From: Bacillota bacterium
GTDB taxonomy: Bacteria; Bacillota; Limnochordia; Limnochordales; ZCTH02-B6
Assembly (NCBI GenBank): GCA_017578085.1
Contig: PKQR01000042.1
Coordinates: 1-15,019 of the forward strand
Length of the DNA stretch: 15,019 bases
Direction of reading: 5' to 3'
Part shown: piece by piece, positions 1 through 8,067 of the stretch
Layout: each line of letters begins with the position of its first letter
Position numbering within the stretch: position 1 is the stretch's first letter
Position numbers and translations under genes: made by a program
The notes under the pieces: model-generated
What the model was told of the DNA's origin: nothing
The model's input: the letters and a program-made list of their open reading frames with translations, nothing else
Database searches by the model: none

Positions 1-1093
1 TAAGCACGAGGCCGATGGACGTGAGGGTCGTCAAGACGGAGGTGCCGCCGTAGCTGATGAGGGGCAGCGGCAGACCGGTGACGGGCATCAGCCCCAAGGT
101 CATGCCGATGTTGATCAGGACGTGGCAGAAAACCATAGACAACACGCCCGCCACGATGAGGCTTCCCATGCTGTCCTTGGCCTGGAGCAAGATACGGCCG
201 CCCCGCCAAAAAATGACACCGAACAGGAACAGCACAAAGACGCCGCCCACAAAACCAAACTCCTCGCCGATCACAGAAAATATGAAGTCCGTGTGCCTGG
301 CAGGCAGGAAGTTGAGCTGCGTTTGGGAGCCTCCGAACAGGCCCTTGCCAAACAGGCTGCCGGAGCCGATGGCGATCATGGACTGGATGACGTTCCAGCC
401 TTCGTCGTGCCGGTAGCGGTAAGGATCAAAGAACACGATTAGCCGGTTGACCTGATACGGCTTTAGGATGGGAAGCCATCCCTGGATGGACCCCACCACC
501 GCTCCCACGGCGGCTCCCAAGCCGGCCGTCGTCAACAGGGCCAGGTGCTTCACCGGAGCGCCGGCGAAGAACAGGATGCCCAGCGTCATGCCGGCCATGG
601 TCATGGCGGTGCCCAAGTCGGGCTGCAAAAGGATCAGCGCCCACATGGGCGCAAGCCACGCCAGGGCGACAAAGATGCCCCGCCAGCCCTGGACGTGATC
701 CCGTTCGGACAGCGCCCAGGCCAAGACCAGAATGAGGCTGATCTTGGCCACTTCGGACGGCTGGAGGTTCAAAGGGCCAAGGGATAGCCAGCGCTCGGCG
801 CCCCCGCCGGCGCGGCCCACCACCAGCACCGCGCCCAAAAGCGCCAGGCTGCCCACGTAAAACAGGCGCGACAGCTTGGCCAAGTGACGGTAGTCGAAGG
901 TCAGGACGGCAGCCATAGCGGCGAAACCCAAGAGCGCTGCCATGGACTGCCGTTTCACATAGTAGAACGGATCACCCCGGGTTTCCGCCAGCCCGCGGGT
1001 AGCGCTGTACACGACCAAAAGCCCGAACAGGAGCAAGAGGACGACAGCGGACAAAAGGACAAAGTCCAGGTTGCGCAACCACCGGCGATCCAT
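1..1093 (-). CDS. rodA: RodA, SEDS-family peptidoglycan glycosyltransferase (3' end cut by window edge)
   Basis: Polytopic SEDS protein that polymerises lipid II into glycan strands in the elongasome, partnered with a class B PBP (PBP2, encoded upstream in this operon). 364 residues are readable from the ATG and the frame is still open at base 1; RodA proteins are usually about 370-420 aa, so only the extreme C-terminus is missing. Visible family motifs: ERWLSLG (about 100-106), LNLQPSEVAK (108-117), QPDLGTA (157-163), ARHTDFIFSVIGEEFGF (265-281) holding the conserved Asp269, and GLPLPLISYGGTS (340-352). Many hydrophobic segments begin at residue 11. The start has only a weak Shine-Dalgarno but fits the family N-terminus and lies 22 bases after minE, so co-transcription with minCDE is likely. 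FtsW or SpoVE are alternatives within the family; RodA is favoured because of the mre/mrdA context. Confidence 0.93.
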   Translation of the reverse strand, partial: MDRRWLRNLDFVLLSAVVLLLLFGLLVVYSATRGLAETRGDPFYYVKRQSMAALLGFAAMAAVLTFDYRHLAKLSRLFYVGSLALLGAVLVVGRAGGGAERWLSLGPLNLQPSEVAKISLILVLAWALSERDHVQGWRGIFVALAWLAPMWALILLQPDLGTAMTMAGMTLGILFFAGAPVKHLALLTTAGLGAAVGAVVGSIQGWLPILKPYQVNRLIVFFDPYRYRHDEGWNVIQSMIAIGSGSLFGKGLFGGSQTQLNFLPARHTDFIFSVIGEEFGFVGGVFVLFLFGVIFWRGGRILLQAKDSMGSLIVAGVLSMVFCHVLINIGMTLGLMPVTGLPLPLISYGGTSVLTTLTSIGLVL

Positions 1094-1115
1094 TTCAGAG
1101 GCAGCTTACCCCATC

Positions 1116-1391
1116 CTAGCGGCCCGCACGCGCCACACCCGCGGTCCGCTTCACGGGGATGGTAGCCACCAGGGCGACGGATTCCCCATCGCGCTCGAAC
1201 ACCACTTCGGGGCCGCTTTCGTCGATTTCCAAGTACTTGGAGATGACCGCGATCAAATCTTCCTTGAGCGCTTCCAGTGCCTGGGCAGAGAGCGACGTCC
1301 GGTCCTGAACCAGCACGAGCCGGAGGCGTTCCTTCGCCACATGCTTACTTTGATCCTCGCCCCGAAAGAACCGCGTGAAAAAATCCCGCAT
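1116..1391 (-). CDS. minE: MinE, topological specificity factor for division-site selection
   Basis: A 91-residue protein of typical MinE size. The N-terminal amphipathic stretch MRDFFTRFF is the membrane-targeting sequence. Residues about 18-31 (HVAKERLRLVLVQDR) match the anti-MinCD segment that contacts MinD and stimulates its ATPase, and the rest is the beta-rich dimerisation domain. The reading frame is open 23 codons further upstream, but the ATG at 1391 has a GAGGGGA ribosome site about 6 bases ahead and gives the family N-terminus, so the extension was dropped. It starts 31 bases after minD, as expected for a minCDE operon. Bacillus subtilis lacks MinE and uses DivIVA/MinJ instead, so its presence argues for a pole-to-pole oscillating Min system (inference). 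Confidence 0.95.
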   Translation of the reverse strand: MRDFFTRFFRGEDQSKHVAKERLRLVLVQDRTSLSAQALEALKEDLIAVISKYLEIDESGPEVVFERDGESVALVATIPVKRTAGVARAGR

Positions 1392-1422
1392 GCGCGTCCC
1401 CTCCTCAGGCTGCCCGTCGCCC

Positions 1423-2238
1423 TCAGGCGCCGCGCACCTTCTTACGGCCAAACCCGACAAAGTTGCGCAGGCGGTTTACCCAGCCGTCATCCTCGAGCTG
1501 CAAGAAGGGCACCTCTTCGCCCTCGATGCGGCGTACGATGTTGCGGTAAGCCTGGGCCGCCTTGGTGTGGCCGCTAAGCACCACGGGCTCGCCGCGGTTG
1601 GTGGCCACGATGATGGACTCGTCATCGGGGATGACCCCGAGCAGCTCGATGGCGAGAATCTCGATCACGTCTTCGATGTCCAGCATGTCCCCCCGGCGCA
1701 CCATCTGGGGGCGGATCCGGTTGATGATGAGCTTGGGGTTGGACAGTTCATGAGCTTCCAGCAGCCCCGTGATGCGGTCCGCGTCCCGCACCGCCGCGAC
1801 CTCGGGGGTCGTGACGATGATGGCCTCATGGGCACCGGCGATGGCGTTGCGGAAACCGTGCTCGATGCCGGCGGGCGAATCCACCAGCACGTAGTCAAAC
1901 TCTTCTGCCAACTGAGCGCACAACGCCTTCATCTGCTCCGGCGTCACCGCATCCTTTTCCCGCGTCTGGGCCGCGGGCAAAAGGTACAGCCCCTCCAGCC
2001 GCTTGTCCTTGATCAGGGCGTTGCGCAGCCGGGCGTGCCCTTCGATGACTTCCACCAGGTCATAGACGATCCGGTTTTCCAGCCCCATGACCACGTCCAG
2101 GTTGCGCAGGCCGATATCGGCATCGACCAGGCAAACCCGGCGCCCCAGCATGGCCAGACCGGCGCCAAGATTGGCCGTGGTGGTCGTCTTGCCGACCCCG
2201 CCTTTACCGCTGGTAATCACGATAACTCTCCCCGCCAT
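1423..2238 (-). CDS. minD: MinD, septum-site-determining ATPase
   Basis: Deviant Walker A ATPase of the ParA/MinD family (271 aa, normal length). ATP-bound MinD dimers bind the membrane, recruit MinC, and are released by MinE. GKGGVGKT at residues 11-18 is the signature P-loop with the extra lysine; VDADIGLRNLD follows near 38-48, and DYVLVDSPAGIE is the Walker B-like strand. The C-terminal WVNRLRNFVGFGRKKV is the amphipathic membrane-targeting helix, a hallmark separating MinD from chromosome ParA and from the Mrp ATPase elsewhere in this window. The ATG at 2238 follows a strong AGGAGGT site (spacer about 9-10). It lies between minC (29 bases) and minE (31 bases), all co-directional. Confidence 0.97.
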   Translation of the reverse strand: MAGRVIVITSGKGGVGKTTTTANLGAGLAMLGRRVCLVDADIGLRNLDVVMGLENRIVYDLVEVIEGHARLRNALIKDKRLEGLYLLPAAQTREKDAVTPEQMKALCAQLAEEFDYVLVDSPAGIEHGFRNAIAGAHEAIIVTTPEVAAVRDADRITGLLEAHELSNPKLIINRIRPQMVRRGDMLDIEDVIEILAIELLGVIPDDESIIVATNRGEPVVLSGHTKAAQAYRNIVRRIEGEEVPFLQLEDDGWVNRLRNFVGFGRKKVRGA

Positions 2239-2267
2239 GGGCCACGAACCTCCTCAACTCGCTGCGG

Positions 2268-2936
2268 TCACGGCACGTAAGCCTCGATTTGGATGCGCTC
2301 GTCCTGCACCAGCGCCACCTCGGGCCCGCTGGGCCCGGGCATCTGGCCGTCGGGCGACCGGGAAATATAATGGGCGATGCGCAGCTGCGTCGGCTGGAGC
2401 CGCAAGGCGATGACGCGAGCGTCGGTGTTGCCCCGCGCCCCGGCGTGCACCACGCCGCGCAACGCACCCATCACGATCACATCCCCTGTGCAGACGACGA
2501 CCGCCCCCGGGTTCACATCCCCAAGTATCACGACGGAACCGTCAAACTCGAGCCGCTGCCCCGATCGCAGCGTGCGCCGCACCAAAAGGCACGGCTCCCC
2601 GGCTGGCTCGAGTGCGCCGCGGCCACTGGACGCCGGGGCTTCCGTCGCGGTACGCCTTGGCTTGCCGTTGGACACGCGTTTGACCGCAGCGGGATCGTCG
2701 TCCACCACGGTCAGCCCGTGCGCCTCGATGAGCTCCCGCAGCACCCGCTGCTCGACAGCGTCGGGTTGGCGGTTGCCCAGCTCGATGCGGACGGTCGCTC
2801 CTTGAAAGAAGTTCTCCGCCGCCGAGAGCTTGCGCCGCAGCTCTTCCACTACGGCGCCGAAGGGCGCTTCGGGGTCGACCTGGACCGAGATGCCGGCCCG
2901 GCTCCCCTTAAACACGACGGCTTCCTTGCCCTGCAT
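2268..2936 (-). CDS. minC: MinC, septum-site-determining inhibitor of FtsZ
   Basis: FtsZ-ring inhibitor recruited by MinD. The 222-aa protein has the usual two parts: an N-terminal FtsZ-interacting domain (about 1-80, with FKGSRAGISVQV near 9-20), a Pro/Ala/Arg-rich linker (about 84-114), and a C-terminal beta-helix with the diagnostic run RSGQRLEFDGSVVILGD (124-140), GDVIVMGALRGVVHAGARGN (151-170) and QLRIA (184-188) in the MinD-binding region. A TTG 14 codons upstream (2978) also keeps the frame open, but the ATG at 2936 has GGAGG at good spacing and makes a standard N-terminus. It follows mrdA after a 93-base gap, the widest in the operon, which carries a small hairpin. Confidence 0.94.
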   Translation of the reverse strand: MQGKEAVVFKGSRAGISVQVDPEAPFGAVVEELRRKLSAAENFFQGATVRIELGNRQPDAVEQRVLRELIEAHGLTVVDDDPAAVKRVSNGKPRRTATEAPASSGRGALEPAGEPCLLVRRTLRSGQRLEFDGSVVILGDVNPGAVVVCTGDVIVMGALRGVVHAGARGNTDARVIALRLQPTQLRIAHYISRSPDGQMPGPSGPEVALVQDERIQIEAYVP

Positions 2937-3010
2937 GGCCGTCCTCCAACCAACCGCACCCGGCGGATTTTGGTACAACCTTCGCTGCCGGGGGAACCCT
3001 TCCTTCTTCT

Positions 3011-3028
3011 CGGGAAAAAACGTTCCCG
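3011..3028 (-). other. Inverted repeat just after mrdA stop
   Basis: Perfect 6-bp arms, CGGGAA and TTCCCG, around a 6-base loop, starting one base past the mrdA TAA. Read on the minus strand the T-run is inside the loop and the 3' arm, with no T-tract after it, so it is not a standard intrinsic terminator. It may be an mRNA-processing or stabilising hairpin between the wall genes and the min genes (inference). Confidence 0.35.
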
Positions 3029-3029
3029 C

Positions 3030-4862
3030 TTACGGGCAAACGTCTCCTTCCAGGTGGAAGTAGGCCGCCAGCACCCGACACGCCACCGGCGCCGCCGCGG
3101 CCCCGCCGCCTCCGCCGTACTCCAGAAGCACCGCGACCGCCACCTCGGGGTTGTCGGCGGGCGCGTAGGCGGCGAACCAGGCGTGGGTGTCCCGTCTGGG
3201 CGCCACCTGGGCCGAACCCGTCTTGCCCGCGACCGGGATGGGGAACCGCTCAAAAGCCGACCGCGCCGTGCCCCGCTCGCCGGAAGTTACCGCCAGCAGG
3301 CTCCGGTGCACCGTGTTCCAGCTGGCCGGCGACGCTTCCAGGTAGCTCAAAAGCCGCGGCTCGCGCCGGTAGATTTCCTCGCCGGAGGGCGAGATGATGG
3401 CCTGGACCAGGTAAGGTTCGTAAACCGCTCCCCGGTTGGCCAGCCCCGCGTACATGACCGCAAGCTGCAGCGGCGTCACCTGCAAGAAGCCTTGCCCGAT
3501 GGAAACGTTGGCCGTGTCGCCCGGGTACCAGAGCTCCCCGTGGGCCGCCCGCTTCCACGCGGGATCGGGGACGAGGCCGGCGGCGTCCTGCGGCCGGATG
3601 TCGAGGCCCGTGGACCTGCCAAGGCCCAAGGCGCGCGCCGTCGCGGCGATGGCCTGGATCCCGGCCCGCGAACCCATCACGTAGAAGTAGTCGTTGACGG
3701 ACCGCTCCATGGCCGTCACCGCGTCAACCGGACCCGCGGGCGGCAAGCCACGGGTTACGGTCCAATCGCGAAATAGGCGGCCGCCGACGTCCACCACGCC
3801 GGTGGCCACATAGACTTCATCGGGCGTCGTTACCCGCCGCTCCAACGCCGCCAATAGGGTAACCGGCTTAAAGGACGACCCCGGCGCGTAGACACCCTGG
3901 ATCGCCCGGTTGAAAAGGGGCGAGAGCGGGTCCCTTTCGAGCTGTGCGAAATACGCGCCCCGGTCGCCGGTCAGGAACATGTTGGGGTCATACTCCGGGT
4001 AGCTCACCAGCGCCAGGACGGCACCGGTTTTGACGTCCAGCACCACAACCGCCCCGCCGCCTGGCGGGCCCAGCCGGCCCGGCTCCCGCTTCAAGCGCTC
4101 CAGCTGTTCGGCCACGGCTTCCGTGGCCGCCCGCTGCAGCTCCGCGTCCACCGTCAGCACCAGGTCGTTGCCGGGCACCGGCGGCACCGACCCCAGGACC
4201 CGGATGGGACGGCTGAGGGCGTTGACCTCCACCTGTTGAAAGCCCCGCTCGCCCCGCAGGTGCTCTTCATACGCCCGCTCGATGCCTATCCGGCCCACCA
4301 GGTCGCTGGGCCGGTACCCTTGGTAGGCCGCCAGGTCCTCCGGGGACGCGAGCTGGAGGTAGCCCAGTACATGCGAGGCGGTGCTGCCCGCGGGATAACG
4401 CCGGATGGGCTCCTGCTCCACCATCACGCCCGGCAGGTCCATCCGCTGCTCTTCTACCGCGACCGCTACCTCGGGCGGTACGTCCCGCGCCACCCGCAGC
4501 GGTTCATAAGGATACGCCCGCTGGTCCGCCTGCAAGGCCGCTTCGATCTCCGCAGGGCTGCGGCCCAAGATCCGGCTCAAGCGCTCAACGACCGCCTCCC
4601 GGTTATCCACCAGTCCACCGGGCACGATGGACACCGTAAACGCCAGCCGGTTGTCGGCCAGGACGCGGCCCTCGCGGTCGCGGATCACGCCCCGGGGCGC
4701 AGGGATGGAGAGCCGGCGCATGCGGTTCCCGTCCGCCAGCGCGGCGTAGTGCTCCCCATGGACGATCTGCAGCTGCCACATGCGGCCCGCGAGCAACAGC
4801 AGCACCAGCAGAAGCACCAGGCCCATGCGGCGTGTGCGGCGCTGCAGTTCCGGTTCGGCCAC
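3030..4862 (-). CDS. mrdA: Penicillin-binding protein 2 (class B PBP, elongasome transpeptidase)
   Basis: Membrane-anchored transpeptidase that cross-links peptidoglycan during elongation together with RodA, MreC and MreD. From the chosen GTG it has 610 residues: a short cytoplasmic tail, one TM helix (about 13-27, MGLVLLLVLLLLAG), a PBP dimerisation domain (RGVIRDREGRVLA near 57-69), and a transpeptidase domain with all three motifs: SSFK (catalytic Ser about 329), SVN (about 388-390) and KTG (about 547-549). The frame is open to a TTG at 4877, but an AGGAGG (4869-4874) sits inside that extension 6 bases before the GTG at 4862, so the GTG is the likely start. The Shine-Dalgarno touches the mreD stop, implying translational coupling. 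FtsI or SpoVD are less likely because there is no PASTA domain and the gene lies beside mreBCD. Confidence 0.95.
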   Translation of the reverse strand: MAEPELQRRTRRMGLVLLLVLLLLAGRMWQLQIVHGEHYAALADGNRMRRLSIPAPRGVIRDREGRVLADNRLAFTVSIVPGGLVDNREAVVERLSRILGRSPAEIEAALQADQRAYPYEPLRVARDVPPEVAVAVEEQRMDLPGVMVEQEPIRRYPAGSTASHVLGYLQLASPEDLAAYQGYRPSDLVGRIGIERAYEEHLRGERGFQQVEVNALSRPIRVLGSVPPVPGNDLVLTVDAELQRAATEAVAEQLERLKREPGRLGPPGGGAVVVLDVKTGAVLALVSYPEYDPNMFLTGDRGAYFAQLERDPLSPLFNRAIQGVYAPGSSFKPVTLLAALERRVTTPDEVYVATGVVDVGGRLFRDWTVTRGLPPAGPVDAVTAMERSVNDYFYVMGSRAGIQAIAATARALGLGRSTGLDIRPQDAAGLVPDPAWKRAAHGELWYPGDTANVSIGQGFLQVTPLQLAVMYAGLANRGAVYEPYLVQAIISPSGEEIYRREPRLLSYLEASPASWNTVHRSLLAVTSGERGTARSAFERFPIPVAGKTGSAQVAPRRDTHAWFAAYAPADNPEVAVAVLLEYGGGGGAAAAPVACRVLAAYFHLEGDVCP

Positions 4863-4868
4863 ATTCGC

Positions 4869-4874
4869 CCTCCT
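4869..4874 (-). promoter_or_regulatory. Shine-Dalgarno of mrdA overlapping the mreD stop
   Basis: Perfect AGGAGG with a 6-base spacer to the GTG at 4862. It overlaps the last base of the mreD TGA (4874-4876). It decides the mrdA start, because the longer TTG frame would translate through it. Confidence 0.75.
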
Positions 4875-5407
4875 CAAGCCTCAAGGCCGGCGTCGCCGCT
4901 GCGGGCCGCGAGCACCCCTGCGGCCCAACGGGCGATGGGATACACAACGGGCACCAAGAGCAGGTGGTACCCGGTCAGAGCCAACGTCACCCTCACCAAG
5001 CCGTCGACGGGCGGCCACGGCAAGCCGAAGGCGGACGCCCCGGCCACATATACGAGTTGGCTGAGGATGGTGCCGCCTGCCACGATGGCCAGCACCACCA
5101 GGCCCCGGTCGGGATACACGCGGTCGCCGATGAAGCCGGCCGCCCAGCCGGCGGCGCCGTAGCTGACGGCCGAAAGCCCCACCAGGTAGCCCCCCACGAG
5201 ATCGGCGAGAAACCCGGTCAGCATGCCCACGACCAGCCCCTCGCTCGCCCCCCGTTGCAGGGCCACACCGAGGACGAAGACGAGCAGGAGCTCCGGCCGT
5301 ACGCCAAAAAGTGGCATATGGGCGAAACCCGCGAGCTGGACCACCAATAAACCCAGTACGACCGCCACCAGCGCCAGCCAGCGGCGCCCGGAGCGCTCCG
5401 GCCTCAC
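4874..5407 (-). CDS. mreD: MreD, rod-shape-determining membrane protein
   Basis: Small polytopic membrane protein of the elongasome, linking MreC/PBP2 to RodA. 177 residues, typical for MreD, with about five or six hydrophobic segments starting at WLALVAVVLGLLVVQLAGF (10-28). The pattern RPELLLVFVLGVALQRGASEGLVVGMLTGFLADL has the family arrangement of a helix, GxxEGxxxG and a following DL motif. It starts at a GTG (5405-5407) that overlaps the mreC stop as GTGA, so translation is probably coupled. The stop is 11 bases before the mrdA start. Sequence conservation is low in this family, so the call rests on length, hydrophobicity, the residual motif and position between mreC and mrdA. Confidence 0.92.
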   Translation of the reverse strand: MRPERSGRRWLALVAVVLGLLVVQLAGFAHMPLFGVRPELLLVFVLGVALQRGASEGLVVGMLTGFLADLVGGYLVGLSAVSYGAAGWAAGFIGDRVYPDRGLVVLAIVAGGTILSQLVYVAGASAFGLPWPPVDGLVRVTLALTGYHLLLVPVVYPIARWAAGVLAARSGDAGLEA

Positions 5408-6273
5408 CGCCGGCCGGCCCCCGCCGGCGCCTCGCCGTCGGCCTGCGCCTGGGCCTTCGTTTCGGGCCGCAAACCCAGCACCGTCACAAACTCCAGCTTC
5501 CCGAAGTCCACAAACGGCCGCACCGTGGCCTCGACGGACATGCCGTAGGGCCCGACGTCCACCTCGTCTACCTTGCCGATGGGAATCCCTTTGTCAAACA
5601 GCTGGCTCATGCCCGACGTGACGATGATGTCCCCCGGTTGGATGTCGGCGGCGGCCACCAGCGGGCGCAGGCGCAAATGGGTCCCGGGGTAGCCGAAGCC
5701 TTCGACCAAGACCGGCTGGCCCGTCCGCTGCACGATGCCGCCTACCGCGCTGCGGGGGTCGGTAAGCAGGATGACTTCTGAGGTCAGGTAGTTGACGGAG
5801 CGGACGTGGCCCACGACCCCGTCCGGGGACACGACACCCATCAGCGGCTCCACACCGTCGCGGCTGCCCTTGTTGATGATGAGCACACTCCACCAGTTGT
5901 TGAGGGGGCGCGCGATCACTTCGGCGCTTATCGTGGGCGCGGGCAGCTGCAAAGTCAGCCCCAGGACGGCCCGGAGCGCCTCATTCTCCCGCCTGTACTC
6001 CTGCAGGCGATAGTTTTCCTCCCGTAGGGCCGCCAGCTCCGCCCGCAGGCGCTCGTTTTCCTCGTGGGCGTGGCGCAAGCCGGCGGCCGTCGTCCAAAGG
6101 CCAGTGACCGTGCGGCTCAGGCGGTTTGCGGCCTGCATGAGCGGGGCGAGCCCGTCCCGCAACGCCCCCTCGACCCATGTCACGCCGTCGCGCGCCCGGG
6201 AGGTGAGAAAGATGGCCGAGACGAGCGAAAACATCACCAGCCCGGCCACCACCACGACGGCCCAGCCGCGCAC
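5404..6273 (-). CDS. mreC: MreC, rod-shape-determining protein
   Basis: Bitopic elongasome scaffold that activates PBP2/RodA from the outside of the membrane. 289 aa. A single N-terminal TM helix (about 5-24), a coiled coil rich in E/R/L (about 66-103), and a C-terminal beta-barrel domain with signature pieces: VIARPLNNWWSVLIINKGSRDGV (119-141), SPDGVVGHV (149-157), LLTDPRSAVGGIVQRTG (169-185) and GDIIVTSGMSQLFDKGIPIG (214-233). The short tail after 265 is polar and Ala-rich. The GTG start at 6273 is 14 bases after the mreB stop with an AAGGGTGA ribosome site overlapping that stop; the gene ends in a 4-base overlap with mreD. Confidence 0.96.
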   Translation of the reverse strand: MRGWAVVVVAGLVMFSLVSAIFLTSRARDGVTWVEGALRDGLAPLMQAANRLSRTVTGLWTTAAGLRHAHEENERLRAELAALREENYRLQEYRRENEALRAVLGLTLQLPAPTISAEVIARPLNNWWSVLIINKGSRDGVEPLMGVVSPDGVVGHVRSVNYLTSEVILLTDPRSAVGGIVQRTGQPVLVEGFGYPGTHLRLRPLVAAADIQPGDIIVTSGMSQLFDKGIPIGKVDEVDVGPYGMSVEATVRPFVDFGKLEFVTVLGLRPETKAQAQADGEAPAGAGRR

Positions 6274-6287
6274 GCCCTGTCACCCTT

Positions 6288-7322
6288 TCAGCCGACGACC
6301 TTCCTCGAAGCAATCGCGATCCTCTGCAGGAGATCGAGGTGCTCCAGCACAGCGCCGGTACCCCGCACGACGCAGGTCAGGGGATCGTCCGCTATATGTA
6401 TCGGCATGCCCGTTTGCTCCGCGAGGAGCTTGTCCATGCCGCGCACCAGCGCCCCGCCGCCGGCCAGCATAATGCCCCGCTCCATCAAGTCCGCGGCCAA
6501 CTCGGGCGGGGTGCGTTCGAGGGTCACCCGCACCGCGTCCACGATGGCGGCGATTGGTTCGGACATAGCTTCCCGCACTTCCGCGGCGGTCAGCGTGACG
6601 GTCTTGGGCAAGCCCGTCACCAGGTCGCGGCCGCGCACGTTCATGGTGAGCTCGTCCTCATCGTCCATGGGATAGGCCGAACCGATGGTATGCTTGACCT
6701 CTTCGGCCGTCCGTTCGCCGATGAGCAGGTTGTAGTTGCGTCGTACATGCTGAACAATGGCTTGATCCAACTCATCGCCGCCGACCCGCACCGAGCGGTG
6801 CGTCACGATGCCGCCCAGGGAGATGACCGCCACCTCAGTCGTGCCGCCGCCAATGTCCACGACCATGCTGCCCGAGGGCTCCTGCACCGGCAGCCCGGCC
6901 CCGATGGCGGCCGCCATCGGCTCCTCGATGAGGCGGCAGTCCTTGGCGCCGGCCGACAGCGTCGCATCGATGACGGCCCGCTTCTCGACGTCCGTGACGC
7001 CGGAGGGCACCGCAATGACGACCCGCGGGCGGAAGAAGCCGATGCGCCGGTTGGCGACGCTGATGAAGTGGCGCAGCATGCGCTCGGTGACGTCAAAGTC
7101 GGCGATGACGCCGTCCTGAAGCGGACGCACGGCCACGATGCTGCCCGGCGTCCGCCCCACCATGCGCTTGGCCTCCTCGCCGACAGCCAGCACCTGCTTC
7201 GTTTCCACGTCGATGGCCACGACGGAAGGCTCCTGCACCACAATGCCCTTGCCCTTGACGTAGACGAGCGTGTTGGCCGTGCCCAGATCGATGCCCATGT
7301 CGCGCCCGAAGCCGCCGAACAT
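6288..7322 (-). CDS. mreB: MreB, actin-like rod-shape-determining protein
   Basis: Bacterial actin homologue that forms membrane-bound filaments steering the elongasome. 344 aa, normal length. The N-terminal MFGGFGRDMGIDLGTANTLV contains the phosphate-1 loop (residues 11-20); residues 134-143 (EPMAAAIGAG) form the connecting helix; VVDIGGGTTEVAV (154-166) is phosphate-2; and GIMLAGGGALVRGMDKLL near the C-terminus is the adenosine motif. Both ATP-binding halves are intact. The ATG at 7322 follows AAGGTG/AAAGGAG sequence. It sits 25 bases after radC and heads mreBCD. Mbl or MreBH paralogues are possible names, but linkage to mreCD favours MreB. Confidence 0.97.
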   Translation of the reverse strand: MFGGFGRDMGIDLGTANTLVYVKGKGIVVQEPSVVAIDVETKQVLAVGEEAKRMVGRTPGSIVAVRPLQDGVIADFDVTERMLRHFISVANRRIGFFRPRVVIAVPSGVTDVEKRAVIDATLSAGAKDCRLIEEPMAAAIGAGLPVQEPSGSMVVDIGGGTTEVAVISLGGIVTHRSVRVGGDELDQAIVQHVRRNYNLLIGERTAEEVKHTIGSAYPMDDEDELTMNVRGRDLVTGLPKTVTLTAAEVREAMSEPIAAIVDAVRVTLERTPPELAADLMERGIMLAGGGALVRGMDKLLAEQTGMPIHIADDPLTCVVRGTGAVLEHLDLLQRIAIASRKVVG

Positions 7323-7347
7323 CCTTTACACCTTCTCCTTTCAGACC

Positions 7348-8052
7348 TTAAGGCGCGTCCACAAAGCCGCGTTCCTTTAGGCTGACGTAGCGATTGTCTC
7401 CGATTATGATGTGGTCCAGCACTTCTATGCCCAGCAAGCGCCCACCTGCAACCAGGCGCCGGGTTAGATCAATATCATCAGGGCTCGGCTCCGGATCGCC
7501 GCTGGGATGGTTGTGCACCAGGATGACGGCGGCGCTGTTGCGGCGCATGGCGTCCTTGAAAAGCTCCCGGGGATGAACGAGCGTCCCCGTAAGGTCGCCC
7601 ACGGACAGCGTCTCGATGGCGATGATGCGGTGCTTCGTGTCCAGCATGAGCACCTTGAACACCTCGCGATCGAGATCCCGCATGTCCCCCATCAAGAGAC
7701 CCGCCACATCCCGGGGGTGGCGCACGGCAAACCGGTCGTAGTGGGGCTCCAGCGCCAGGCGGCGGGCAAGCTCCAGCGCCGCCTTAACTTGTGCGGCTTT
7801 GGCCGGTCCGATACCCGGTACGGCCAGGAGCTCATGGGCCCCCATGGCCGCCAGGCGCCTGAGCGAACCCGCATGGGCCAGCAGCCGATCCGCGAGGGCG
7901 AGGGCCGATTCCCTGGCGGTTCCCGTCCGCAGCAAGATGGCCAGCAGTTCCCGGGTGCTGAGATTCCGCTCCCCCATGTTCAGGAGCCGTTCCCGCGGCC
8001 GCTCGTGGCAGGGCAGCTCCCGCATGACGACCGGACCCAGCGCTCGGGCCAC
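7348..8052 (-). CDS. radC: RadC/YsxA family JAB1/MPN-domain protein
   Basis: About 234 residues: an N-terminal RadC domain (ERPRERLLNMG), a helix-hairpin-helix stretch (VPGIGPAKAAQV near 78-89), then a C-terminal JAMM/MPN domain with the metal motif HNHPSGDPEPSPDD (about 180-193), a conserved Glu ahead of it, and VLDHIIIGDNRYVSLKERG at the end. The molecular role of RadC is unsettled; the original DNA-repair link was later withdrawn. The neighbourhood between maf and mreB is conserved in Firmicutes. Start: the frame opens at GTG 8061, but an AGGGGGTG element overlapping it is spaced 6 bases before GTG 8052, which I prefer; an ATG at 8025 gives the family-like N-terminus MRELPCHERPRERL but lacks a ribosome site. 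Confidence 0.92.
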   Translation of the reverse strand: MARALGPVVMRELPCHERPRERLLNMGERNLSTRELLAILLRTGTARESALALADRLLAHAGSLRRLAAMGAHELLAVPGIGPAKAAQVKAALELARRLALEPHYDRFAVRHPRDVAGLLMGDMRDLDREVFKVLMLDTKHRIIAIETLSVGDLTGTLVHPRELFKDAMRRNSAAVILVHNHPSGDPEPSPDDIDLTRRLVAGGRLLGIEVLDHIIIGDNRYVSLKERGFVDAP

Positions 8053-8067
8053 CGGTGCCACCCCCTG

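Noticed and set aside
1375..2280. Plus-strand open frame (301 codons) opposite minD
   Set aside because: MinD on the minus strand is unmistakable; the plus translation shows no family motifs.
2937..2978. TTG-initiated 14-codon extension of MinC
   Set aside because: Poor ribosome site; the ATG at 2936 has GGAGG and matches the usual MinC N-terminus.
2289..3776. Long plus-strand open frame (495 codons) opposite minC and mrdA
   Set aside because: Antisense to MinC and PBP2 with all motifs intact on the minus strand; composition is that of a shadow frame.
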